DNA of 56,375 nucleotides, from positions 1 through 56,375 of the forward strand of contig CBDUNM010000016.1 in NCBI GenBank assembly GCA_965368585.1, read 5' to 3'. The notes under the pieces are model-generated. The model did not search any database. It had not been told where the DNA came from and saw only the letters and a list, made by a program, of their open reading frames with translations. Below are positions 25,151-32,086 of this stretch, piece after piece (the first letter of the stretch is position 1; every line of letters starts with the position of its first letter). The position numbers were made by a program, and so were the translations under genes. Source of the stretch: JARRQB01 sp965368585 (GTDB lineage Bacteria; Pseudomonadota; Gammaproteobacteria; Chromatiales; Chromatiaceae).

Positions 25151-26650
25151 ATGACGGACAAGGCGGATTCGCTGGCCATCGGGAATCTGATGGCGCACAG
25201 CGGTGTCGGATTCGGTACCAGCGGTGCTCGGGGCCTGGCAGATGCAATGACCGACCGGGTCTGTTATGCGTATACGGTCGGATTTCTTCAGTATCTCGAG
25301 CGCGCGCGACTCATTAGACGCGGTGATTCGGTCGCGGTTGCGGGCGATTATCGGCCCAGTTCGCCGCGCATCATGGCGGCTTGCAGCAAGGCGGTGCAGG
25401 ATCTCGGCTACCGGCCGATGAATTGTGGATTCGTGCCGACACCTGCGGTTGCCGCTTACGGGCTTGCCGAGGGTATCGCCAGTGTCATGGTGACCGGCAG
25501 CCATATCCCGGATGACCGCAACGGCATCAAATTCAACCGGCCGTCCGGCGAGATATTGAAAGACGACGAAGCGGGTATTCGGGAGCAGGTCATCAGTCTG
25601 CCCGAAGGTCTGTTTGCCGACGACGGTGCGTTTTTGAACGCGGCGGTGCTGCCGACGGAAGCGTCAGTCGCCTATCGACGCTACGTTGCCCGTTATCTGG
25701 ACTTCTTTCCGATCGGGTGTCTGAGCGGGGCGCGAATCTTATTGTACGAGCACTCCAGCGTCGCGCGTCGTGCCTTGGCCGAGATTCTGGAGGGTCTGGG
25801 TGCCGAGATCTTGCGCAAAGGTCGATCGGAGCGGTTCGTCCCGGTCGATACCGAAGCGATTCGCGCGCAAGACGTGCAGTTGGCGCGGCAGTGGTTCGAG
25901 ACTGAATCCTTCGATGTCATTGTCTCGGCGGACGGCGACGGCGACCGACCGCTGATCGGAGATGAGCGCGGTGAATGGTTGCGTGGCGATGTCGCCGGTA
26001 TCTTCACCGCGCGTTTTCTGGATGCCGATCATGTGGTGACCCCGGTGAGCAGTAACACCGGTCTGGAACGCAGCGGCTGGTTCGAACGTACCAGCAGAAC
26101 CCGCATCGGTTCGCCGTTCGTCATTGCCGAGATGGTGCGGGCGTCAAGCGAGGGCGGTCGTTGCGTCGTCGGGTTCGAGGCCAACGGCGGTTTTCTGATC
26201 GGCTCGGACATTACCCGCGACGGACGCACCCTGCCGGCCCTGCCGACCCGTGACGCCGTGATCGTCGCGCTAGCGTTGATTCTGGCGGCGCGACAACGCG
26301 ATACGACCCTGTCGGGGCTGGTCAAGACCTTGCCCGCGCGCTTCACGGTGAGCGATCGCCTGCAGAATTTCCCGACCGACGTCAGTCGCGCGCGAATAGA
26401 CGCGTTGAAATCCGGCGGCCTGGCGAGAATAGAGTCGGTATTCCCCGACCTCGGCAGGGTCACCGGAACCGATGAGACCGACGGTCTGCGCATCTGTTTC
26501 GCCAATGACGAAATCGTTCACCTGCGACCTTCCGGCAATGCTCCGGAGCTGCGGTGTTACAACGAGGCCGCGAGTCTGCAACGCGCCGTAGCGCTGCAGA
26601 CGTACTGTATGGCGGTTTTGGAAACCTGGCGCACGGCTTCTGGCCGCTAA
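25151..26650 (+). CDS. Phosphomannomutase/phosphoglucomutase family protein
   Basis: A 499-residue alpha-D-phosphohexomutase. All four signature loops are present: the phospho-serine loop S117 in VMVTGSHIPDD, the Mg-binding loop SADGDGDRPLIG at about 259-270, the sugar loop VGFEANGG at about 340-347, and the phosphate loop LRPSGNAPELRCY near 462-473. The near N-terminal GFGTSGARG is the fourth conserved element. It interconverts hexose 1- and 6-phosphates. The substrate is not decided by sequence, though mannose is likely. AGGAA precedes the ATG. It is longer than E. coli ManB (about 456 aa) and resembles the ~500-residue proteobacterial clade annotated as phosphomannomutase. Confidence 0.9.
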   Translation: MTDKADSLAIGNLMAHSGVGFGTSGARGLADAMTDRVCYAYTVGFLQYLERARLIRRGDSVAVAGDYRPSSPRIMAACSKAVQDLGYRPMNCGFVPTPAVAAYGLAEGIASVMVTGSHIPDDRNGIKFNRPSGEILKDDEAGIREQVISLPEGLFADDGAFLNAAVLPTEASVAYRRYVARYLDFFPIGCLSGARILLYEHSSVARRALAEILEGLGAEILRKGRSERFVPVDTEAIRAQDVQLARQWFETESFDVIVSADGDGDRPLIGDERGEWLRGDVAGIFTARFLDADHVVTPVSSNTGLERSGWFERTSRTRIGSPFVIAEMVRASSEGGRCVVGFEANGGFLIGSDITRDGRTLPALPTRDAVIVALALILAARQRDTTLSGLVKTLPARFTVSDRLQNFPTDVSRARIDALKSGGLARIESVFPDLGRVTGTDETDGLRICFANDEIVHLRPSGNAPELRCYNEAASLQRAVALQTYCMAVLETWRTASGR

Positions 26651-27029
26651 AAGCGTTAAACCTAGAAACCGCAGCCGGACGGCCCCAGGGTGTGATCCGC
26701 GTGGTGTTTGGCAAGGCATGACGAGGCGGACTAAAACGCGTGGAGCGAGTTGCACAGCGATAGCTGGCCCGAAGGGCACGATGCCCGGAGTAGTAGTCGA
26801 GCTATTCCGACGAGTCATAACGCCGCCAAGCGTCGCGCGGGACATGCTCTGATGGTCGTAGCGGTGTTCACCCAATGAGTGAAGCGTGCTCCGGCTCATA
26901 ATCAAGGATAGACCAATGGGTTGGGCATTGCTCGAAGCGGTCAACTGCGGTTATCAGGTTAAAGCCGCGGTCTCGACAGCCGAACCAAATACGAATGACG
27001 ATCTTGTAACTGGCCTGAGGGTAACCCGG
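26651..27029. other. Intergenic region with no recognisable gene
   Basis: A 379-bp gap between the phosphomannomutase gene and the PilZ gene. An in-frame extension of the PilZ frame upstream to 26886 exists but lacks a ribosome site and domain similarity. No hairpin terminator or known element was seen. Confidence 0.4.
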
Positions 27030-27332
27030 ATGCTCGACTACGAAGAAAAACGCGCTTTCCCCCGCATGCAGGTCGAGTGTCCGGCGAGAGTTAGCCTGCA
27101 CGCTGACGCAACGGCTCGTGCGGCAGTGGTCAAGAATCTCAGCGGAGGAGGGTTGTTGTTGTGGTTGGATCAGCTGGTCGAGGCTGGTAGCGAGCTGGAT
27201 ATCACGGTCGAACCGGGAACGGATCTGACCCCGCCGCTCGATGCTCGGGTCCGGGTTTTACGCTGCACACGACTGTCCGGGGGAGAGGGCAGCTTTGCGG
27301 TCGCCTGCCGTATCGAGAAAATGCTGCGCTGA
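27030..27332 (+). CDS. PilZ-domain protein (possible c-di-GMP receptor)
   Basis: About 100 residues comprising a single PilZ domain. The start MLDYEEKRAFPRMQVECPAR has an arginine motif weaker than the canonical RxxxR (here KRAFPRM) followed by VVKNLSGGGLLLW in place of (D/N)xSxxG. ATG 27030 is chosen because it opens the domain and has GAGGGT upstream. PilZ proteins bind cyclic di-GMP and control motility or surface polymers. An EAL phosphodiesterase-type gene lies at the right edge of the window, but the two are not linked. It probably forms an operon with the two small genes that follow. Confidence 0.8.
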   Translation: MLDYEEKRAFPRMQVECPARVSLHADATARAAVVKNLSGGGLLLWLDQLVEAGSELDITVEPGTDLTPPLDARVRVLRCTRLSGGEGSFAVACRIEKMLR

Positions 27333-27377
27333 TGTTCCACTGACGCGACTTGGTACGCGAGACGGTAAGGCAGGCGC

Positions 27378-27644
27378 ATGTCAGACGATACACTTCCGCA
27401 AGCACTCGCCGTCGTCGCATCTGAGCCGCATTCGGCCGCTTCTTCGATCTTGTATGCCCTTGTCAGTACACTGGAATACGAGCGTGCCGGGTGCCTGTTC
27501 AAGCTCACCGAACTCGAGGTTCTCGATCAAGCGACCCGTCGGTTAGCCTGCGATCTGATGGAATTGCTGGCCGCGAGCGGCAACACAGGCGATGCGTGGG
27601 AGCGGACCAGGGCGCGCATGGCTGAGCTCGTGCGCGCCGGCTGA
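27378..27644 (+). CDS. Small hypothetical helical protein (88 aa)
   Basis: An 88-residue soluble helical protein (ILYALVSTLEYERAGCLFKL, then LACDLMELLAASGNTGDAWE). No family recognised. It sits 45 bp after the PilZ gene and 6 bp before a small membrane protein gene, all on one strand, suggesting a three-gene unit. Confidence 0.6.
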   Translation: MSDDTLPQALAVVASEPHSAASSILYALVSTLEYERAGCLFKLTELEVLDQATRRLACDLMELLAASGNTGDAWERTRARMAELVRAG

Positions 27645-27650
27645 ACAATC

Positions 27651-27818
27651 TTGCGCTGGTGGCAACTGCTTTTGGTTCTGTCTGGCCTGGTCGGTGCCGG
27701 ATATCTGATCGCTCTGCTGTTCGAACTGCCGCCAATGGGCCAGTTGGCCGCCGCCTTCATTGTGCCCGCGGTGGTGGGATTCCTGCGCGGCATCGTGTGG
27801 CTGGCCACCGGACGCTGA
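27651..27818 (+). CDS. Very small membrane protein (55 aa)
   Basis: A 55-residue protein starting at TTG 27651, six bases after the previous stop. It consists of two hydrophobic helices (LLLVLSGLVGAGYLIALLF and LAAAFIVPAVVGFLRGIVWL) joined by a short ELPPMGQ turn. Hydrophobic content and tight spacing support a real gene. The function is unknown; linkage to PilZ hints at a small membrane partner, but this is inference. Confidence 0.5.
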   Translation: MRWWQLLLVLSGLVGAGYLIALLFELPPMGQLAAAFIVPAVVGFLRGIVWLATGR

Positions 27819-27835
27819 ATACCTGCGCGCGGTGG

Positions 27836-28513
27836 TCACTGACCGTGTCGGGTCGGACCTTCGACGTCCGCGGGAATGACGAAGCTGTGCGGTGCACGGT
27901 ACTCTAGCACTTCTTTGCCACGGGCGTTCAATACCAGCGACAAGCCCCGTTGTGGGTAGAACCACTGCACCGTGTGTTTGTCGAGCGTTTTCCAGGCGGC
28001 CGGCTCACCCAGACGTTGGCGAAAAAAATCCGCATCGAGTCCAGCGTAACCAGGGACGTAGCTGATCGATTGAATCCGACGTGGCTCCTGGGCCTTGTTT
28101 ACCGCATGTTCCAACATGAACTTCCAGTCGCCGCTTGGCGACCCTACACGCTCGCGTGCGTTGGCAACCAGGTTGTCCAGTTCGGCGTCCGAGGCTTCCA
28201 GCGTAGCGACAATCTTCGCGGTCAGGGGGCCGAATTGCACCGAGCCGAAATAGGCCTCCAGCGACTTGGTTCCGGCGTTGGATACAAAAACCGCCATATT
28301 CTCATAGGAACCGAATTTCTGCGTGGCATCCGCCAGCGTAGCCTCGCCAAGGTGCAGATCGAACACCCGCGAGGTCCCGTCGGCGGAAGTCGTGACCTGC
28401 CACGGCAGGTCTGTGCGCGTCTGCTCTGAGGTCGGGTCGGGTTGCGGTCCCAGCCACCACAGCAGGGCCAGGCAGGCCGCTGTGACGGTCAATACGATCA
28501 GAGGAGTCTTCAT
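27836..28513 (-). CDS. Exported hypothetical protein (225 aa)
   Basis: A 225-residue protein with one N-terminal membrane helix (LIVLTVTAACLALLWWLG) and a periplasmic domain with a recognisable but unnamed core: VFDLHLGEATLADATQKFG, LEAYFGSVQFGPLTAKIVA and the terminal LSLVLNARGKEVLEYRAP. The DLHLGEATLADA segment resembles SmpA/BamE-like small lipid-associated domains, but the match is too loose to claim. It stands alone, converging on the small membrane gene and flanked upstream by a MITE-like element. Confidence 0.65.
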   Translation of the reverse strand: MKTPLIVLTVTAACLALLWWLGPQPDPTSEQTRTDLPWQVTTSADGTSRVFDLHLGEATLADATQKFGSYENMAVFVSNAGTKSLEAYFGSVQFGPLTAKIVATLEASDAELDNLVANARERVGSPSGDWKFMLEHAVNKAQEPRRIQSISYVPGYAGLDADFFRQRLGEPAAWKTLDKHTVQWFYPQRGLSLVLNARGKEVLEYRAPHSFVIPADVEGPTRHGQ

Positions 28514-28581
28514 CTCGCTTCCTGTTGTAGATCAGGTTTTTCATTGCGGTCAACCGGCCTCACGCGCCGGTCGCCGGGGTG

Positions 28582-28748
28582 CTAGTGGGCCATGCGGTAA
28601 ATAGTGTGACACGCCGCCCGCCCACAAAGGTTGTCGGCAAGGCGCACAAGCGCAGGACTAGTCATTCTAATTAAAGCGCCTGCAACGCAGCAGATAACCT
28701 TCGTGAGCGGGTTCTGAGCGTTACACTATTTACCGCATGGCCCACTAG
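28582..28748. mobile_element. MITE-like element: 26-bp perfect terminal inverted repeats around 115 bp
   Basis: The left arm 28582-28607 (starting CTAGTGGGCCATGCGGTAAA) and the right arm 28723-28748 are exact reverse complements over 26 bp. They enclose 115 bp with no open frame. The outermost CTAG at each end is palindromic, so it may be a YTAR target duplication as made by IS5-type transposases, leaving about 22-bp TIRs. No transposase is present, so it would be mobilised in trans. The right arm overlaps the last codons and stop of ycgL. Confidence 0.75.
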
Positions 28749-29017
28749 TCACCTTCGTAGAGGTAGGGTTCGAGTTTCGGCGGCAACTGCAGGTGGAAGC
28801 CTTGCGCGGCCAGGTTGCTCATGACGGTATTGATGTTCTCGCGCGCCAGGTTCAGCGTGTCGTGCAAATCCAGTTGCATGACGAACTCTGGTGTCCCAAA
28901 ACGCTCCAACAAGTCGGAAGGTACCTTGTTGAAATCATCCTCGTTGGTGACATACAGATACATTTCCGCTTTGCGCGAGCTGCGGTAAATCCAGCAGGGG
29001 AGTCGATCAGGAGGCAT
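28745..29017 (-). CDS. ycgL: YcgL-domain protein
   Basis: A 90-residue protein of the gammaproteobacterial YcgL family. The hallmarks are CWIYRSSRKAEMYLYVTNED, VPSDLLERFGTPEFVMQLDL and the C-terminal GFHLQLPPKLEPYLYEGD. Start MPPDRLPCWIYRS at 29017 is chosen from family length. The protein's function is unsettled; cell-division and RNA-related roles have been suggested for relatives. Its start codon overlaps that of the divergent slp-like gene, and its stop codon lies within the inverted repeat of the adjacent MITE-like element. Confidence 0.9.
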   Translation of the reverse strand: MPPDRLPCWIYRSSRKAEMYLYVTNEDDFNKVPSDLLERFGTPEFVMQLDLHDTLNLARENINTVMSNLAAQGFHLQLPPKLEPYLYEGD

Positions 29018-29594
29018 GATGATGATTCGGAATGGCAACTTACGCCGGTATTTTAGCCAATTGCCGGCGATCTTGGGGGGTGTCGTCGCGCTGGGCCTCG
29101 CCGGGTGCGCCTCGCAGCTGCCCGAATCGATCCGGGTGGCTCCCGCCGCGCAGCCCACGGTCGAGCAGGCTAGGCAGGCGCCGCAACTTTACGCTGCCGC
29201 GGACGTGCGTTGGGGCGGGGAACTGGTCGAAGTACGCAACCAAAGCGCCTCGACCGAACTGGAGATTCTCGGACGGCGCCTCGACAGCGGCGGCGAGCCG
29301 CGCCCGGGCAGCCAGGCGCAGGGACGGTTTATCGCGCGGGTGGGCGAATTCCTCGATCCCGCCGACTACCAGACCGGCCAACTGTTGACCGTTGCCGGAA
29401 AGCTGAACGGTGTCGTCAAGGGTAAGGTCGGCGAGTACGATTATCTCTATCCGGTGGTCGATGCTCTGCACATGCACCGCTGGCCGGATCCGGTGCAGGG
29501 CGCTGTTTATCCTGGCTATCCCTGGCCCTACTACGGGCCTTACTATGGGCCGTGGTGGCCGCACCGATACTACGGGCCGTATCCATGGTGGTGA
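29016..29594 (+). CDS. Slp-family outer-membrane lipoprotein (first copy)
   Basis: A 192-residue lipoprotein with signal peptide and lipobox LGLAGC near residue 30. The Slp core reads WGGELVEVRNQSASTELEIL, then GRFIARVGEFLDPADY and LLTVAGKLNGVVKGKVGEYD. The C-terminus is unusual: a Tyr/Trp/Pro-rich tail (YPWPYYGPYYGPWWPHRYYG). Slp lipoproteins are starvation- or stationary-phase-induced outer-membrane proteins in E. coli. Starts at 29016, 29019 or 29022 (ATGATGATG) are all possible. It is followed 5 bp later by a second Slp gene. Confidence 0.88.
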   Translation: MMMIRNGNLRRYFSQLPAILGGVVALGLAGCASQLPESIRVAPAAQPTVEQARQAPQLYAAADVRWGGELVEVRNQSASTELEILGRRLDSGGEPRPGSQAQGRFIARVGEFLDPADYQTGQLLTVAGKLNGVVKGKVGEYDYLYPVVDALHMHRWPDPVQGAVYPGYPWPYYGPYYGPWWPHRYYGPYPWW

Positions 29595-29599
29595 GAGAA

Positions 29600-30136
29600 A
29601 TGCTGATTCGATACATGATTGTCGCCGGCTTGTTTTTGGCAGGCGTCTGGGGCTGCGCGGGGAGTTCGTTGAAGGATTCTCGCTACGCCGGGCAACCGAC
29701 GCCGGCGGCGCTCGCCGTGCAGCCGAAAAGCCACGCCAAGGGGTCGTCGTTGACCTGGGGAGGCGTCGTGGTCGAAGTGCGTAATCTCCGGGACCGAACC
29801 ATACTCGAGGTCGTGTCGTATCCGTTGGCGGATGACGGACAGCCTGAAACCGGCGAGCCGTCACAGGGTCGCTTCCTCGCCGATCGTCGCGGTTTTCTCG
29901 AGCCCCGCGACTATGCGCCGGGCCGTCTAGTAACCGTGACGGGGTCGTTGCTGGGCTATCAGGACGGGACGGTTGCCGGCGCAGACTATCGGTTTCCGGC
30001 TGTCGCCGCGGACGAACTCCGGGTCTGGGACGAGGTGCCACGCCAATCGGGCTTCGGTTCGCGCACGCCGCGCGTCGGCGTCGGGGTAAATGTGGGTTCC
30101 GGGGGCGGCGGCGTTGGTGTAAGTGTAGGATTCTAA
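29600..30136 (+). CDS. Slp-family outer-membrane lipoprotein (second copy)
   Basis: A 178-residue lipoprotein starting MLIRYMIVAGLFLAGVWGC, with the lipobox Cys at residue 19. The Slp domain is WGGVVVEVRNLRDRTILEVV, then GRFLADRRGFLEPRDYAPGR and LVTVTGSLLGYQDGTVAGAD. A Gly/Val-rich tail (VGVGVNVGSGGGGVGVSVGF) replaces the aromatic tail of its neighbour. It has GAGAGAA before the ATG. The pair is a tandem duplication with different C-terminal extensions. Confidence 0.88.
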   Translation: MLIRYMIVAGLFLAGVWGCAGSSLKDSRYAGQPTPAALAVQPKSHAKGSSLTWGGVVVEVRNLRDRTILEVVSYPLADDGQPETGEPSQGRFLADRRGFLEPRDYAPGRLVTVTGSLLGYQDGTVAGADYRFPAVAADELRVWDEVPRQSGFGSRTPRVGVGVNVGSGGGGVGVSVGF

Positions 30137-30221
30137 ATTAAAAGATTCCCTCTATAGCGATCTTCTCGAGACTATAGTATCTCGCGCAAGCGCCGCTAAC
30201 CAGTTGTGTAGATTGACTGGA

Positions 30222-30707
30222 ATGCCGGAGTTTGGCGTTGTGAACATGCGGAGTATATTGCGCGACCCGCAGCTCCTCGAGGACGGGATCGCGACACGTC
30301 GTCTTTACGGGACCAACGATACGGTTATCACCGAGGGCTCGCCGGGGCGCGTGCTGTACCTCATCGAACGGGGCCGGGTCCGCGTCTCCGGACGAGTCGA
30401 GCTTGAGGGCAGGCGCCACATTCAGCCGGGGTTATGCGACCTGGAGACCGACGACGTTTTCGGTGAGCTAAGTCTGTTCGAGGATGCGCCGCGCAGCGCA
30501 TCCGTGGTCGCGGTCGAGGACAGCGAACTGCTGGAGTTCCAGGCCGATGCTCTTGCGGTGCATTTCGACCGACACCCCGAGCAAGGCTACCTGGTGTTGA
30601 AAACCCTGTTTCGTATCCTGACGGATCGATTGCGCCAGGCCGACCGCCGGTTGGAGTCGCTTTTCGCCTGGGGTCTCAAGGTCCACGGGATCGACAAGCA
30701 TCTGTGA
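30222..30707 (+). CDS. Stand-alone cyclic-nucleotide-binding domain protein
   Basis: About 161 residues forming one CRP-type cNMP-binding domain with no DNA-binding helix-turn-helix. The phosphate cassette VFGELSLFEDAPRSASVVAV has the conserved Gly-Glu and Arg-Ser that grip the cyclic phosphate, so ligand binding is plausible. A helical tail (VLKTLFRILTDRLRQADRRL) probably dimerises. Possible starts are ATG 30222, GTG 30240 (best spaced from GGAG) and ATG 30246. Its cassette closely resembles that of the second domain in the giant protein at 12122-16696. Confidence 0.85.
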   Translation: MPEFGVVNMRSILRDPQLLEDGIATRRLYGTNDTVITEGSPGRVLYLIERGRVRVSGRVELEGRRHIQPGLCDLETDDVFGELSLFEDAPRSASVVAVEDSELLEFQADALAVHFDRHPEQGYLVLKTLFRILTDRLRQADRRLESLFAWGLKVHGIDKHL

Positions 30708-30780
30708 GCCGGAGAAATACCGGGGCAAGATCCCGCTGGTGCTGTCTCAAGGTCCACGGGATCGACAAGCATCTGTGAGC
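30673..30780. repeat. 37-bp direct repeat duplicating a gene 3' end
   Basis: Bases 30673-30709, the last codons and stop of the cNMP-binding gene, recur exactly at 30744-30780 after a 34-bp spacer. Both copies contain GGTCCACGGGATCGACAAGC and the TGA. The second copy is outside any gene. It looks like a small segmental duplication rather than a known repeat family. Confidence 0.9.
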
Positions 30781-30874
30781 AGTCTCTAACCCAACGTTGC
30801 GCGAAATTTCGCGACGGGACCGTTTCACTGCGGCTATAGCACGCCCAACGCAAACTCTGATTCAACGTTAGGAT

Positions 30875-32071
30875 CTATAGTCGCGCCCGCACCAGCCTCG
30901 CGACTTCTTCGTCGCTGAGTACCAGTGGGTTGGTCTGCATGCTGCCGCCACGGCAGCCGGCGACGACCCTGGGTAGATCCGCTTCCGCCATACCGTAGGC
31001 GCCCAGCCGGGGCAAACTCAGCCGTTCAGTCCATTGGCTCAAGGTTTCGACCAGGGCGTCGCAGGCAGCGTTCCGGCTGTTGAACATCTGTCCCGTGAGT
31101 AGCACGGCGGCTTCTGCGTACTTCTGCAGCGCCGTGCCAGCAGGGTCCCGCTCGCGCAGCGCCTCGATATTTACCCGCGTTGCCGCCGCAACCAGCGTGC
31201 CGCAGACCACCCCGTGAGGGATCGGGAAAAAGGCGCCCAACGGGGAGGCCAGGCCGTGTACGGAGCCAAGACCGGCCTGGGCGAGCGTGATGCCGGAGCA
31301 CAAAGACGCGTAGGCCAGGCGCGGAAATCCGACGTCAGCGTCGGCATGATGCCCTTCCAAGGTCGGCCAGAATCCATCGCGAAACGCCTGCAGCCCCGAC
31401 GCGGCGAGTGCGTCGGTGAAGGGGCTGGCACGCAACGACACGTACGATTCAAGCAGCTGCGTGAAGGCATCCATGCCGTTGGCGGCCAGCAGGGTTTTCG
31501 GGCAGGTGCACAGCAGATCCGGGTCGACGATCGCGACCTGCGCAATCAACTGTTCGTGACGGAAAGACTTCTTGAATCCGTCTTTGCCGCGCACCGAGAG
31601 CACCGCGTTCTTGGTCGCCTCGGAACCGGTGCCTGCCGTGGTCGGAACTGCCACCAGCGGGGTGGCAGGCCCGGCATAGGGCAAGCCCCTACCGACGCCT
31701 TCGAGGTGGTCCAAAACAGAGTTACCGGGCCTCAATAGGCCGGCGATGGCCTTGCCGGCGTCGAGCACGCTGCCACCGCCGATAGCGGCGACGACGTCAA
31801 AGCGGCCGCCCCCGTGCCGGGCGACGTTCTCATCCACCAAGTCGGGAGAGGGTTCTCCCAGAATCCGAATCACTTCCCAGCTAAGGCCGCGATCGCGCAA
31901 GGCGTCGAGCAGGCCTTGCCAGTGCGGTGAATTCCGGAACGAAGCGTGACCGGTCACCAACAGTATGCGCTCGCCGTACCCGGCCAGCACTTCGGGCAGC
32001 GCGGAAATCGTTCCCGGGCCGAATCTAATCTCCGGCAGGCGGGCGACCTGAAAGGCGTTCAAGCCTTGCAA
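30875..32071 (-). CDS. Iron-containing alcohol dehydrogenase
   Basis: A 398-residue group III (Fe-dependent) dehydrogenase. The NAD-binding motif is VVAAIGGGSVLDAGKAIAGL, followed by VAVPTTAGTGSEATKNAVLS. Metal ligands are the Asp of NGMDAFTQLLESYVS, the His of VHGLASPLGAFF and the His of IPHGVVCG. The usual second ligand His of DALTHAIE is Gln here (DAFTQLLE), a variant seen in a subset of the family. It reduces an aldehyde or oxidises an alcohol; the substrate is unknown. It lies 15 bp downstream of glycogen phosphorylase on the same strand and is probably co-transcribed with it. Confidence 0.9.
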   Translation of the reverse strand: MQGLNAFQVARLPEIRFGPGTISALPEVLAGYGERILLVTGHASFRNSPHWQGLLDALRDRGLSWEVIRILGEPSPDLVDENVARHGGGRFDVVAAIGGGSVLDAGKAIAGLLRPGNSVLDHLEGVGRGLPYAGPATPLVAVPTTAGTGSEATKNAVLSVRGKDGFKKSFRHEQLIAQVAIVDPDLLCTCPKTLLAANGMDAFTQLLESYVSLRASPFTDALAASGLQAFRDGFWPTLEGHHADADVGFPRLAYASLCSGITLAQAGLGSVHGLASPLGAFFPIPHGVVCGTLVAAATRVNIEALRERDPAGTALQKYAEAAVLLTGQMFNSRNAACDALVETLSQWTERLSLPRLGAYGMAEADLPRVVAGCRGGSMQTNPLVLSDEEVARLVRARL

Positions 32072-32086
32072 TACGAGTTACCGCGA

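Noticed and set aside
29040..30041. Minus-strand open frame of 333 codons opposite the two slp genes
   Set aside because: Arg/Pro-rich shadow of the Slp coding frames; no start signal or family.
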